Shown: one piece after another, positions 56,556-64,000 of the stretch
Layout of the letters: the number at the start of each line of letters is the position of its first letter
Position numbering within the stretch: position 1 is the stretch's first letter
Source of the DNA: Phytoactinopolyspora limicola
Lineage (GTDB): Bacteria > Actinomycetota > Actinomycetes > Jiangellales > Jiangellaceae
Direction of reading: 5' to 3'
DNA: 64,000 nucleotides
Assembly (NCBI RefSeq): GCF_011320225.1
Contig: NZ_JAAOEN010000006.1
Location: forward strand, 62,001-126,000
The notes under the pieces: generated by a model
The model's input: the letters and a program-made list of their open reading frames with translations, nothing else
Told to the model about the DNA's origin: nothing
The model's database searches: none
Made by a program: the position numbers and the translations under genes

Positions 56556-59500
56556 TCAGGCGGCCACTGACGCGACACTGAACGTCTCCGCCGGCATCGC
56601 GCGCCGCAACCGCCACGTCATCGCGATGGGCCTTTCGCCCTGGTGAGACACGTACGACGCCTCACCGAGGCACAGGTACGGCGCGGCGCCTAGATCGTCG
56701 GACGTCGTGTTGCGAACAAACAGCAGCACGTGCGAGCTGCCGCTCAGATACCGCCGCCCGGTCGGGGAGGCCAGCGACGTCGAGTTCTGCGACTCCCAGT
56801 GGAATAGCTCTGGGCTGATGGCATAGTCCCGATACATCGTCGTCGGCAGGAACTCCTTCTCGCTCTTGGTCAGGCTGACCAGGAACGCATCAACGTTCTC
56901 CGACTCCACCCACACGACGCCGGACTGGTGATGACGGGGCGGCCGCCGGAGATTCGCATAGCCCAGTGCCGCGAGGATCTCCTCACGCCGGTAGTGCGCG
57001 TGGCTGCTCATCGGCACGTGCCCAAGTTCGCTGTCCAAAGCCTCCGGCAGGTACCTGGTCCGGTCAGCGCCGAGAGCGACGATCTGGCGAATCTCGTCGC
57101 ACACTGCCGGATGCCGGCGAAGCGCGGCCAGACCGTCGTCGTACGAGCCGAAACCGCCCCCGTCCGGCCACAGCGAGAAGAACAACATCCGGGCGAATCG
57201 CTGATCACGTGCGGAGATCGCGCCATAAGACTGCCCGTCCGCCTCAACCAGCCGGGCATACGCGGACGCCCGTTCCGGATCGTCGACGTGCGCCAAAGCC
57301 GCCATCCGGCGCAGAAGCTTGCCCTCGCCAGGCCCGGCCGCCGGCATGTCTTGCCCAGCCTCTCGCCGCAGAGAAGTCCACGACCCGTTCGACCGATAGA
57401 CGTCGACGACCTCGCGCTCAGCCTCGTACAAATACGTCGCGAGCGACGCGACACCATACGAGCGCACCTCGCCCACCAGGTCGCGGCGCAACGTGCGTAG
57501 CTGAGACCGCACGTTCTCCAGCACCGTCTGGCGAGCTACCCGGTCCAGCACGATCTGCGACCCCGACGGCAGGAACGGGAATCCCTGCTCGATCTGTCGG
57601 CTCAGCGCCCGCCGCGTAGCCCCAGTCAGCGCCCGGTACCGCATGTCGAACCGGTACTCCTTGCGGTGCTGACCGATGAAGTCCAAAACGGTCAGGACCG
57701 CCTTGCCCGGCGCCCGACGCAGGCCGCGTCCGAACTGCTGCAAGAAGATCGTGGCGCTCTGGGTGGGCCGCAGGAACAACACGGTGTCCACTTCGGGAAT
57801 GTCCAGACCCTCGTTGAACAGGTCCGCCGCGAACAGCGTAGTGACGTCGCCGCGCCGGAGTTTCTCGATCGCCTCGGCGCGATCGTGGGTCCTGGTGGAT
57901 CCGGACACCGCGATCGCCGGCAACCCGGATTGGCAGAACACGTGCGCCATGTACTCGGCATGTGCGACGGACACGCAGAAGCCGAGCGCCCGCATCTGCT
58001 GCGGATCAGCGACCTTGTCTCGCACGGTGGCGAGCACCCGCCGCGCTCGTGCGTCGTTCCCCGTATACAGCCGGCTCAGCGCGGCGTCGTCGTAACGGTT
58101 GCGCCTCCACTCGATGCGGGTGAGGTCGACGTCGTCGTTCACACCGAAGTAGTGGAACGGCACCAGGAGATCGGCGGCGACGGCGTCCCACAGCGGCAGC
58201 TCATACGCGGAGCGGTTGTTGAAGAAGGCGCGCACGTCGACGCCGTCACCGCGCTCGGGTGTGGCCGTGAGCCCGAGTAGTTCCTTGGGCTGTAAGTGGT
58301 CGAGGATCCGCCGATAGCTGGCAGCCTCGGCGTGGTGGAACTCGTCGACCACCACCACATCGAAGTGGTCAGGAGAAATCGTGGTGACGTCGAGGCTCGA
58401 CAACGACTGCACACTGGCAAAGACGTGGCGCCATCGCTCGGGCCGCTGGCCGCCCACGTACGTCTCGCCGAACGTGCCGTCACGCATTACTTCGCGGTAG
58501 GTGCGCAGCGACTGATCCAGAATCTCCGAGCGGTGAGCGACGAAGAGCAGGGTGGGCGACGCTCCGTCAGTGGCCTCCGCGATACGCCGGTAATCCAAGG
58601 CAGCGACGACCGTCTTCCCCGTGCCGGTGGCCGCGACCACGAGGTTCCGGTGCTGTCCGTGCAGAGCGCGTTCGCTCTCCAACGCTTCGAGTATCTCCAC
58701 CTGGTGCGGCATCGCACGCACGTCGAGGCCCGAGACAGTGATGGACGACGTGCCCGCTCCGCGGTTGCGTGCCCGGCTGATGGCGTCGTCGAAGAGTTCG
58801 GCGTCGGTGCCGGGGTTGTAGGGCAGGCACGCATTCGACTCCCAGTAGGTGTCGAACGTGGCCTCGAACTTGCGGAGCAGGTCCGGGGTGGCCACGCCGG
58901 AGAGCCTGACGTTCCACTCCAGCCCGTCTACCAGCGCTGACCTGGAGAGATTCGAGCTACCAACGTAGGCGGTGTCGAACCCGGAGTTGCGGCGCAGCAG
59001 CCACGCCTTGGCGTGCAGCCTGGTGGACTGCGTCTCGTAGTTGATCTTTACCTGGGCGCCGAATCTGTTGACCAGCTCGTCGACGGCTCGGCGCTCCGTC
59101 GCGCCGACATACGTGGTGGTGATGACCCGGAACGGCGCTCCACGCTCACGAAGCTCCTGGAGCGGTTCTTCCAGGACGCGCAGTCCGTGCCAGCGGATGA
59201 ACGCACACAGCAGGTCGACGCGGTCAGCGCTGGCCAGCTCCGCCCGCAGTTCGGTGGACAATGCGGGTTCACCGGGTGAGTTGGTGAGCAACGCTGCGTC
59301 CGACAGCGGCGTCACCGGCCGCGGCCAGGTGCGACCAGCCACCGGCTCGGCCGACGAGAGCGCCAGCAACTGCTCGATGGTGCCGGGCAGGGCGTCGTCG
59401 TCGGCATTCAGGTGTTCGGTGATCTGGTTGACCAGGGCGACTCGGCGCTCGGTGTCTGGCTCCGCTTCGACCGCCCGCCGGACCAACGCGGCGATGTGCC

Positions 59501-59639
59501 GCGCGAGCACGTCCGCGGCAGCTTCCCGGTCGACAGGTTGAAGAACAGGTACGACGCCGTCCGGTGAATCAAGTTCCCGATCGAGCGCAACGGTACGCAG
59601 TGCCTCGTAGATCCCCTCCGCCCATGCGCCCACAGGCAC
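56556..59639 (-). CDS. PLD-nuclease/superfamily 2 helicase fusion with DUF3427
   Basis: A 1027-residue protein. The N-terminal part (about 130-290) has a phospholipase-D-like HxK motif HAKAWLL (about 208) with YVGSSNLSRSAL. The SF2 helicase core has Walker A ATGTGKTVVAALDY (about 338), DEFHH (about 431), LLGLTATPERGDGVD, and motif VI QFGRGLRRAPGK. The C-terminal region (from about 730) matches DUF3427 in layout, ending in RRAMPAETFSVASVAA. Such fusions are found in defence and mobile-element neighbourhoods. Start GTG 59639; GAGAGAG precedes it. Stands convergent with darG. Confidence 0.9.
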   Translation of the reverse strand: MPVGAWAEGIYEALRTVALDRELDSPDGVVPVLQPVDREAAADVLARHIAALVRRAVEAEPDTERRVALVNQITEHLNADDDALPGTIEQLLALSSAEPVAGRTWPRPVTPLSDAALLTNSPGEPALSTELRAELASADRVDLLCAFIRWHGLRVLEEPLQELRERGAPFRVITTTYVGATERRAVDELVNRFGAQVKINYETQSTRLHAKAWLLRRNSGFDTAYVGSSNLSRSALVDGLEWNVRLSGVATPDLLRKFEATFDTYWESNACLPYNPGTDAELFDDAISRARNRGAGTSSITVSGLDVRAMPHQVEILEALESERALHGQHRNLVVAATGTGKTVVAALDYRRIAEATDGASPTLLFVAHRSEILDQSLRTYREVMRDGTFGETYVGGQRPERWRHVFASVQSLSSLDVTTISPDHFDVVVVDEFHHAEAASYRRILDHLQPKELLGLTATPERGDGVDVRAFFNNRSAYELPLWDAVAADLLVPFHYFGVNDDVDLTRIEWRRNRYDDAALSRLYTGNDARARRVLATVRDKVADPQQMRALGFCVSVAHAEYMAHVFCQSGLPAIAVSGSTRTHDRAEAIEKLRRGDVTTLFAADLFNEGLDIPEVDTVLFLRPTQSATIFLQQFGRGLRRAPGKAVLTVLDFIGQHRKEYRFDMRYRALTGATRRALSRQIEQGFPFLPSGSQIVLDRVARQTVLENVRSQLRTLRRDLVGEVRSYGVASLATYLYEAEREVVDVYRSNGSWTSLRREAGQDMPAAGPGEGKLLRRMAALAHVDDPERASAYARLVEADGQSYGAISARDQRFARMLFFSLWPDGGGFGSYDDGLAALRRHPAVCDEIRQIVALGADRTRYLPEALDSELGHVPMSSHAHYRREEILAALGYANLRRPPRHHQSGVVWVESENVDAFLVSLTKSEKEFLPTTMYRDYAISPELFHWESQNSTSLASPTGRRYLSGSSHVLLFVRNTTSDDLGAAPYLCLGEASYVSHQGERPIAMTWRLRRAMPAETFSVASVAA

Positions 59640-59718
59640 ACTCTCTCAGACCAGCCGGCCAGAACCGGCGTGCTCTGGCGCCAACGCTCCCGATAGGGCC
59701 AGCCAGGCTTAAACACCG

Positions 59719-59745
59719 CTATGACTTGAGCGCACCGATGGGTGA
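59719..59745 (-). pseudogene. Terminal codons of a lost DUF4143 ATPase gene
   Basis: The minus strand reads PIGALKS and a stop, against VPIGALKP and a stop at the end of the DUF4143 ATPase (39623-39650). The shared DNA is CTATGRCTTGAGCGCACCGAT. A short trace only; it marks a deletion or recombination point downstream of the DUF234 gene. Confidence 0.4.
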
Positions 59746-59763
59746 CGTATGCGCTCGTCGGAG

Positions 59764-61227
59764 CTACGCGTAGAGCCGATCTAGGCCGACCAAGACAACG
59801 TCGCCGGCACGTTCGGCGTCGTGAAGGTCTGAAGTGAACCCAGCAGCGCTGAAGCAGAGCAGTCGGACCTGTGACGTGTCGTAGCGATCGTTCCTGGTCA
59901 GCAAGGATGCAACGTGTCGAAGCCGTTCCAGATGGCCGGTTCCCATCACCTCTCCCCACTTGACTTCGCCGATGGCCAGCAACGGCGGCTTGCCGCCATC
60001 GGACGTGCCGATGACGACAACGTCGATTTCGTGAGTCGTGCGCTGCGCCGGGTCGGAGGTGGCGCCGTGGCCGACGCGGGCAGGTAGGCCACCAAAGACG
60101 TCATCGTCGGCATAGAACAATGCCCATTCGCGACAGATCTCCTCGAACCTGGGCCCGAGCACATTGCTGACGAAGCGGCGCTGACTGTTGCGCCACACAC
60201 GATCAGCGTTTCCCGGCCGTTCAAGCTGATCCCATGTGGGGCGCATCACCGCGTGGTAGAAGGTGATCAATGGTTCGGAGATCCGGTATGTGCTGCGTTT
60301 GTCCCGGAATGCGTCGGCCTCCCGGATCAGAAGGCCGGCGTCCTCGAGCACGTCCAGCGGATGCGCCAAATCTGAAGACTTCCGTTCAAGGTAGTTCGCT
60401 ATTCCGCCCCGACTGGCGTTTCCGTTGGCGACTCCAGCCAGGACCGCATGATAGAGAGCGCTGTCGCGGAGTTCAGGTTCCTCGGCTAAGAGATACCGCG
60501 CCTCGCGAAAGAGCGGACTCTCGGCGTTGAGCACCGTCCGCACGACCCAATCGTCAAAATCGTCTGGCCCGGTCGGAACGTCGTTGCGAGCGAGCTCGCG
60601 CCGATACGCCGGTGTTCCTCCGACCACTGCGTTCACCTGCACCGCCAGCTGAGGATCTGTGATGCCCCAGAACTCGGCGGCCAGCCGATAATCAAGCGTC
60701 CGAATGACGAGCTCCAAGCTTGCCCGGCCCCTCAATGGCGCATTGCCGGACAACAGCCCACCCATGACTGACAGAGCAGACCCGCAGAGGAGCAGGCGCG
60801 ATCGCGACTCGACCCGTTCATCTCGCAACGGCCCATACGCCTGCTGAATGATCGACGGTAACGCCGGGGTGGCCTTCGCGAGATAGGGGAACTCGTCCAA
60901 AACAACCGGCACGTGCCGTTCGCGTCCGAGCGCCAGCAGTGCATCGATGACCTCGTACCAGTCAGCAGGGCGAAAGGGGACCGGCAGTCCAAGGAAGTCA
61001 GTCAGCGCGGCACCGATCCGCCGCAGCGACTCCGTCTCGGTTTCCTCAACCGCGCCGAAGTAGAAGCCACCCGCGGCCCGGCATAGCGCATCCAGCAGGA
61101 ACGTCTTGCCCTGCCGACGACGCCCGGACACCACACCAAGCATGGCACCGGATTGATCATCGGCAGCAAAGCGGGTGAGCGCCGACCACTCATGGTCGCG
61201 ATCGAACATTCCCGCTGGCTTGTCCAT
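59764..61227 (-). CDS. DUF234-type AAA ATPase (archaeal-ATPase-like)
   Basis: A 487-residue ATPase. The P-loop is variant: GVVSGRRRQGKTFLL (residues 35-42 GRRRQGKT). VPVVLDEFPYLAK is Walker B and RLLLCGSALSVMGGLL the sensor. A winged-helix and the C-terminal DUF234 nuclease-like domain follow, with HEIDVVVIG and AIGEVKWGEV in the Asp/Glu-x-Lys arrangement. These ATPases are abundant in archaea and bacteria, role unknown. Start ATG 61227 with AGGAGG upstream. Divergent from the APH-like gene. Confidence 0.87.
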   Translation of the reverse strand: MDKPAGMFDRDHEWSALTRFAADDQSGAMLGVVSGRRRQGKTFLLDALCRAAGGFYFGAVEETETESLRRIGAALTDFLGLPVPFRPADWYEVIDALLALGRERHVPVVLDEFPYLAKATPALPSIIQQAYGPLRDERVESRSRLLLCGSALSVMGGLLSGNAPLRGRASLELVIRTLDYRLAAEFWGITDPQLAVQVNAVVGGTPAYRRELARNDVPTGPDDFDDWVVRTVLNAESPLFREARYLLAEEPELRDSALYHAVLAGVANGNASRGGIANYLERKSSDLAHPLDVLEDAGLLIREADAFRDKRSTYRISEPLITFYHAVMRPTWDQLERPGNADRVWRNSQRRFVSNVLGPRFEEICREWALFYADDDVFGGLPARVGHGATSDPAQRTTHEIDVVVIGTSDGGKPPLLAIGEVKWGEVMGTGHLERLRHVASLLTRNDRYDTSQVRLLCFSAAGFTSDLHDAERAGDVVLVGLDRLYA

Positions 61228-61245
61228 CGCTAGACCTCCTAGACA

Positions 61246-61272
61246 TAACTATACTTATGATAACTGTAGTTA
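61246..61272. promoter_or_regulatory. AT-rich inverted repeat between divergent genes
   Basis: TAACTA (61246-61251) and TAGTTA (61267-61272) flank an AT-rich core TACTTATGATAACTG, one of the lowest-GC stretches nearby. Probably a promoter/operator shared by the DUF234 and APH-like genes. Confidence 0.4.
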
Positions 61273-61360
61273 CATCTCTCGTGGAGCGCAGGCGCCGGTC
61301 AAGTTCGCGACAGCGAAACTCATTCGCGTCCGTCTGCCGGGTCTGAAAGCATCGGACATC

Positions 61361-62176
61361 GTGAGTCAGCGTGTTATCTCGGGAGTCCCGACGGGCCCGG
61401 TCGTCGTCCCCACCGTCATCAAAGCCATCGCCGAGGGCGACACCATCACGCCGGTGTGGGAGAACGAACTCGGTGGCCTGACGTTCCGGCTCGACGGCGG
61501 CGGGGGAGCCCGGTATGCGAAGTGGCTGGCTGCGGGCACGCCGGAGATCGACCTGGCTGCTGAGGCGGCCCGCCTTCGGTGGGCGCGACGCTGGGCCCGG
61601 GTTCCTGAGGTGATCGACCACGGCGCCGACGACGCCGGTTCGTGGCTGGTGACGGCGGCCGAGCCGGGCCGGTCCGCCGTCGATCCAGTATGGGTGGCCG
61701 ATCCGACGACGGCTGCGACGGCTATCGGTCGCGGTCTACGTATCCTTCACGACGCACTGCCCGTCGACGAGTGTCCCTTCGACTGGAGCGTGGAGCATCG
61801 CCTGGCTTCCGCGTGGCGGTTCATCGAGCCTGATGGCGACGTGTCCGATGGGCCCGAACCCAACGGCCGCGACGGCATCTCCCGCGCTGAAGCGCTGGCC
61901 CGCCTCGGCGAGCCGCCGCCGATCGACCGCCTCGTCGTCTGCCACGGCGACGCCTGCGCCCCTAACACTCTTATCCACGACGACGGTACGTTCGCCGCCC
62001 ACGTGGACCTCGGGGCCCTGGGTGTCGCCGACCGCTGGGCCGACCTCGCCATCGCATCGTGGAGCACGGTGTGGAACTACGGCGCGGGTTACGAGGAGGT
62101 GGTTTATGCCGGCTATGGCATCGACGCCGACCCCGCGCGCATCAGCTACTACCGCCTGCTCTGGGACCTGACTTAG
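61361..62176 (+). CDS. Aminoglycoside phosphotransferase (APH)-like kinase
   Basis: A 271-residue kinase-fold protein close to APH(3')-type enzymes. The N-lobe has FRLDGGGGARYAKWLA (ATP-binding Lys). The catalytic loop is VVCHGDACAPNTLI (HGD-x4-N) and the metal-binding VDLGALGVADRWADLAIA (Asp-x-Gly); the C-terminus YRLLWDLT is typical. All catalytic positions are present. The start is GTG 61361; frames upstream (to 61175) run through the promoter region. May confer aminoglycoside resistance, or phosphorylate another metabolite. Confidence 0.9.
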   Translation: MSQRVISGVPTGPVVVPTVIKAIAEGDTITPVWENELGGLTFRLDGGGGARYAKWLAAGTPEIDLAAEAARLRWARRWARVPEVIDHGADDAGSWLVTAAEPGRSAVDPVWVADPTTAATAIGRGLRILHDALPVDECPFDWSVEHRLASAWRFIEPDGDVSDGPEPNGRDGISRAEALARLGEPPPIDRLVVCHGDACAPNTLIHDDGTFAAHVDLGALGVADRWADLAIASWSTVWNYGAGYEEVVYAGYGIDADPARISYYRLLWDLT

Positions 62177-62616
62177 GGCGGCGGACGCACGCGGGCTGAT
62201 CGGCGGGCCCTGCTGGTCGCGCGGGCCCGGAGGCGTCGGCCTGGCACGAACGGCTTCCTCATGGCGAGGCGCAGGGGCCGCAGTAAGGCTCCTCGTTGTT
62301 GCCCTGGCGACAGCATGCTTCCTTGTGGCGACGTCACTGCTGCGGTAGGGCACCTGTCGCCGCTGACGGCGAGATCTCAAATGGCGCCATGTGCTACTGT
62401 TTACCTAGTTGTAATCATGTAATCCTCTTTTATCAGTTGTTTGACGTTGTTCAAGCTCGCTTTTTCCATCGAGGGCCCTCTTTTCTTCGTCTCAAGGCTA
62501 TCCACGGCTTTGTTTCCTCGTGGTTCGTCATCGTGTCTGGTCTCACAACGGCGATGCGCCACGGACGCGTAGGTCCGGCTCCGTCTCCGTCGACAACCAG
62601 CCCTTGGTGGTGCCTG
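62177..62616. other. Non-coding stretch with a repeat and AT-rich promoter region
   Basis: A 440-bp gap. At 62278-62345, CCGCAG...CTGCGG flank CAGTAAGGCTCCT and GCTTCCTTGTGGCGAC, a segment related to the repeats at 27846-27967. The part 62390-62470 (TGTTTACCTAGTTGTAATCA) is markedly AT-rich and probably holds the promoter of the glycosyltransferase. An open frame from 62296 crosses it but is not protein-like. Confidence 0.55.
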
Positions 62617-63768
62617 TTGATATCGTTCGTCTGGTCTCCTGGAAATCCGTTGCCCGCCGGCACAGGTGGCTCGGAGAACTACACCGTTGGCCAGGTCCGT
62701 GAGTTGAATCGCCGCGGGACACCGTCGCAGGTGGTGACGGTCGGGCTAGGCGCCGCTGACGGCCGGGACGATTTCGACGATGTCCCGTTCCGGTCGTTGC
62801 CGACGTTGACTGAGGTCGGACAGTTGGATGGCACCGTCGTGTTCGTCAACGAGCCGCATGCGGTGCCGACCAGACGTCACTCGTACCTGATCCTGCACAA
62901 CCCGCCGCCCATCCGGGAACGCGAGTGGGCATTCGCCACTGAGGGAACTCGGGACCGCACGTTGATCGCCACCAGCCAGTACGCGGCTGAGTTATGGGCG
63001 CGATTCCTCGACGTCGACGTGTCGACCATCAATGTCGTCTACCCGTTCGCCGAGCCGCAGTTTGCCGCGCAGTCCCGGCCGCGTCACTCGGGTGAGTCGA
63101 CCCGGGTGTTGTTCGCCGGGCGGCTCAGCCCGGAGAAGGGTATTTACACCCTCCTGTCCATGCTGCATATCGACATCATCGATCAAGACGCGGACCTCAC
63201 CTTCACCGTAACCACCGCTGGCGCCGACAAACCACAAGGAAAGATCATCGAACGGCTGGTCGGAGCACATCCGAGGATCTCCGTCGTCGCCACACGGAAG
63301 ACGCCGGCCGCCATGGCGAGCCTGATGGCCGACCACGACGTCGTCGTCATGCCGTCCAACAGCCAGTACTGGCACGAGACCTTCGGCATCGTCTCGATCG
63401 AAGCCCAGCACGCTGGTTGCCGGGTTATCGCCTCCGACGACGGCGGGCTGCCCGAGACCGACTGCGGTGGTGTGGTCCTGGTCCGGCCGGATGACGCCGA
63501 GGCTCTCGCCTGGGGTCTCCGGGAGGCGGTAGGTCGCGGCCCGGTGGGGCCGGCAGCCCGTAGCGCCGCCGGAGCCCGGTTCACGGTCGGGGAATCCGTC
63601 GACACACTTCTCGACGTCTTCGCCCGACCGCGGCCGGCCACCCCCGCGGCCATCATTCGGCAACTGGAAGAACTGGCCGCCCGGCCGTCGGCCGACGTCC
63701 CGAGCATCTCTGGGCGGACCGCGAAGATGCGACGCGACACGTGGGAGGTCGACGACGCATCGGTCTAG
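62617..63768 (+). CDS. Glycosyltransferase family 4
   Basis: A retaining GT-B glycosyltransferase of about 383 residues. The N-terminal Rossmann half begins ISFVWSPGNPLPAGTGGSENYTVGQVRELNRRG, the usual glycine-rich donor/acceptor loop. The C-terminal half has VLFAGRLSPEKGIYTLL and the E-x7-E motif in HETFGIVSIEAQHAGC, with DDGGLPET. The start is unclear: TTG 62617 directly precedes the first strand, while an ATG at 62551 would add a disordered stretch. Acceptor unknown. No other sugar gene is nearby. Confidence 0.85.
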   Translation: MISFVWSPGNPLPAGTGGSENYTVGQVRELNRRGTPSQVVTVGLGAADGRDDFDDVPFRSLPTLTEVGQLDGTVVFVNEPHAVPTRRHSYLILHNPPPIREREWAFATEGTRDRTLIATSQYAAELWARFLDVDVSTINVVYPFAEPQFAAQSRPRHSGESTRVLFAGRLSPEKGIYTLLSMLHIDIIDQDADLTFTVTTAGADKPQGKIIERLVGAHPRISVVATRKTPAAMASLMADHDVVVMPSNSQYWHETFGIVSIEAQHAGCRVIASDDGGLPETDCGGVVLVRPDDAEALAWGLREAVGRGPVGPAARSAAGARFTVGESVDTLLDVFARPRPATPAAIIRQLEELAARPSADVPSISGRTAKMRRDTWEVDDASV

Positions 63769-63785
63769 TTCGGTGCGGTCTTCGT

Positions 63786-64000
63786 TCAGCGAACGACGCG
63801 GAACCACAGGTTGGCCGCCTGCGGCGCATCGGTCAGGCTGAGACGTTCGAGTGTGACGTTGGTGCCGCCGGGATGGTCGAAGAGGCGCACACCGTCGCCT
63901 ATTAGTACGGGTGCGACGATGGCGAGTACTTCGTCGAGGAGTCCGGCCTCCAGGCATTGTTTGGCGACGTTGGCGCCGATGACGTTGACGTATTTGTCGC
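63786..64000 (-). CDS. DHFR-like (RibD C-terminal) protein, 5' partial
   Basis: The last 70 codons of a RibD_C-type reductase: DKYVNVIGANVAKQCLEAGLLDEVLAIVAPVLIGDGVRLFD and a final ANLWFRVVR before the stop. The rest lies past the right edge. The segment corresponds to the C-terminal half of the gene at 42373, though it is not closely similar in detail. It converges on the glycosyltransferase gene, 17 bp apart. Confidence 0.85.
   Translation of the reverse strand, partial: DKYVNVIGANVAKQCLEAGLLDEVLAIVAPVLIGDGVRLFDHPGGTNVTLERLSLTDAPQAANLWFRVVR

Noticed and set aside
62296-62616. N-terminal extension of the glycosyltransferase frame
   Set aside because: This part is encoded by AT-rich promoter-like DNA and a repeat; the GT-B fold begins at about 62620.

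Overview
The window is high-G+C DNA with dense, short-spaced genes, frequent GTG starts and 4-bp ATGA or GTGA overlaps, as expected of an actinobacterium. The best taxonomic clue is the block pepN / DsbA-like thiol protein / rpiB / Fpg-Nei glycosylase (about 2.4-7.5 kb). It matches the M. tuberculosis neighbourhood Rv2467-Rv2464c, and the DsbA-like protein belongs to a mycothiol-linked family. Genus cannot be fixed from the sequence alone.

Region 1 (1-39.6 kb) looks like ordinary chromosome. It holds a sulfite-oxidase-like molybdoenzyme cut by the left edge, an aldo/keto reductase, the pepN-rpiB-nei block, a membrane PP2C phosphatase, two SDRs and an anchored alpha/beta hydrolase. It also holds an SRPBCC/ArsR/VOC operon, a MacB-type ABC exporter, a Nudix hydrolase, a secreted protein, a PdxH-like flavoprotein, RidA beside a decayed amino-acid deaminase, and a fused asymmetric ABC exporter. 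A two-component system is flanked by two lipoproteins that share a domain. Next come a SWIM zinc-finger protein, a secreted nuclease, an aminotransferase with a divergent MerR regulator, two VOC proteins and a large STAND regulator with an N-terminal LuxR HTH. Convergent gene ends often carry long, sometimes perfect palindromes built around a GTGATC core.

Region 2 (39.6-61.3 kb) is an accessory island of conflict and defence genes mixed with debris. Intact genes are a DUF4143-type ATPase, an orphan HipB-like regulator, an ArsR/AHSA1/DHFR-like operon, two Fic proteins, an HTH protein behind a frameshifted HicA-like ORF, a zinc-hook SMC-like ATPase coupled to a small HEPN-like protein, DUF2075 ATPase plus MazG, DarT-DarG, a PLD/helicase/DUF3427 protein and a DUF234 ATPase. 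The debris includes a paralogue of the STAND regulator broken in two, a truncated hydrolase, a HipA stub, a Fic winged-helix tail, a DUF4143 tail, and three copies of an inverted repeat that sits directly in front of one fic gene.

Region 3 (61.3-64 kb) holds an APH-like kinase, a family 4 glycosyltransferase and the C-terminal part of a DHFR-like reductase cut by the right edge. No rRNA, tRNA, CRISPR array, intact insertion sequence or integrase was recognised. The strongest candidates for something undescribed are the zinc-hook ATPase/HEPN-like pair (48.9-51.8 kb), the repeated Fic-associated operator, the lipoprotein-flanked two-component system, and the GTGATC palindrome family.
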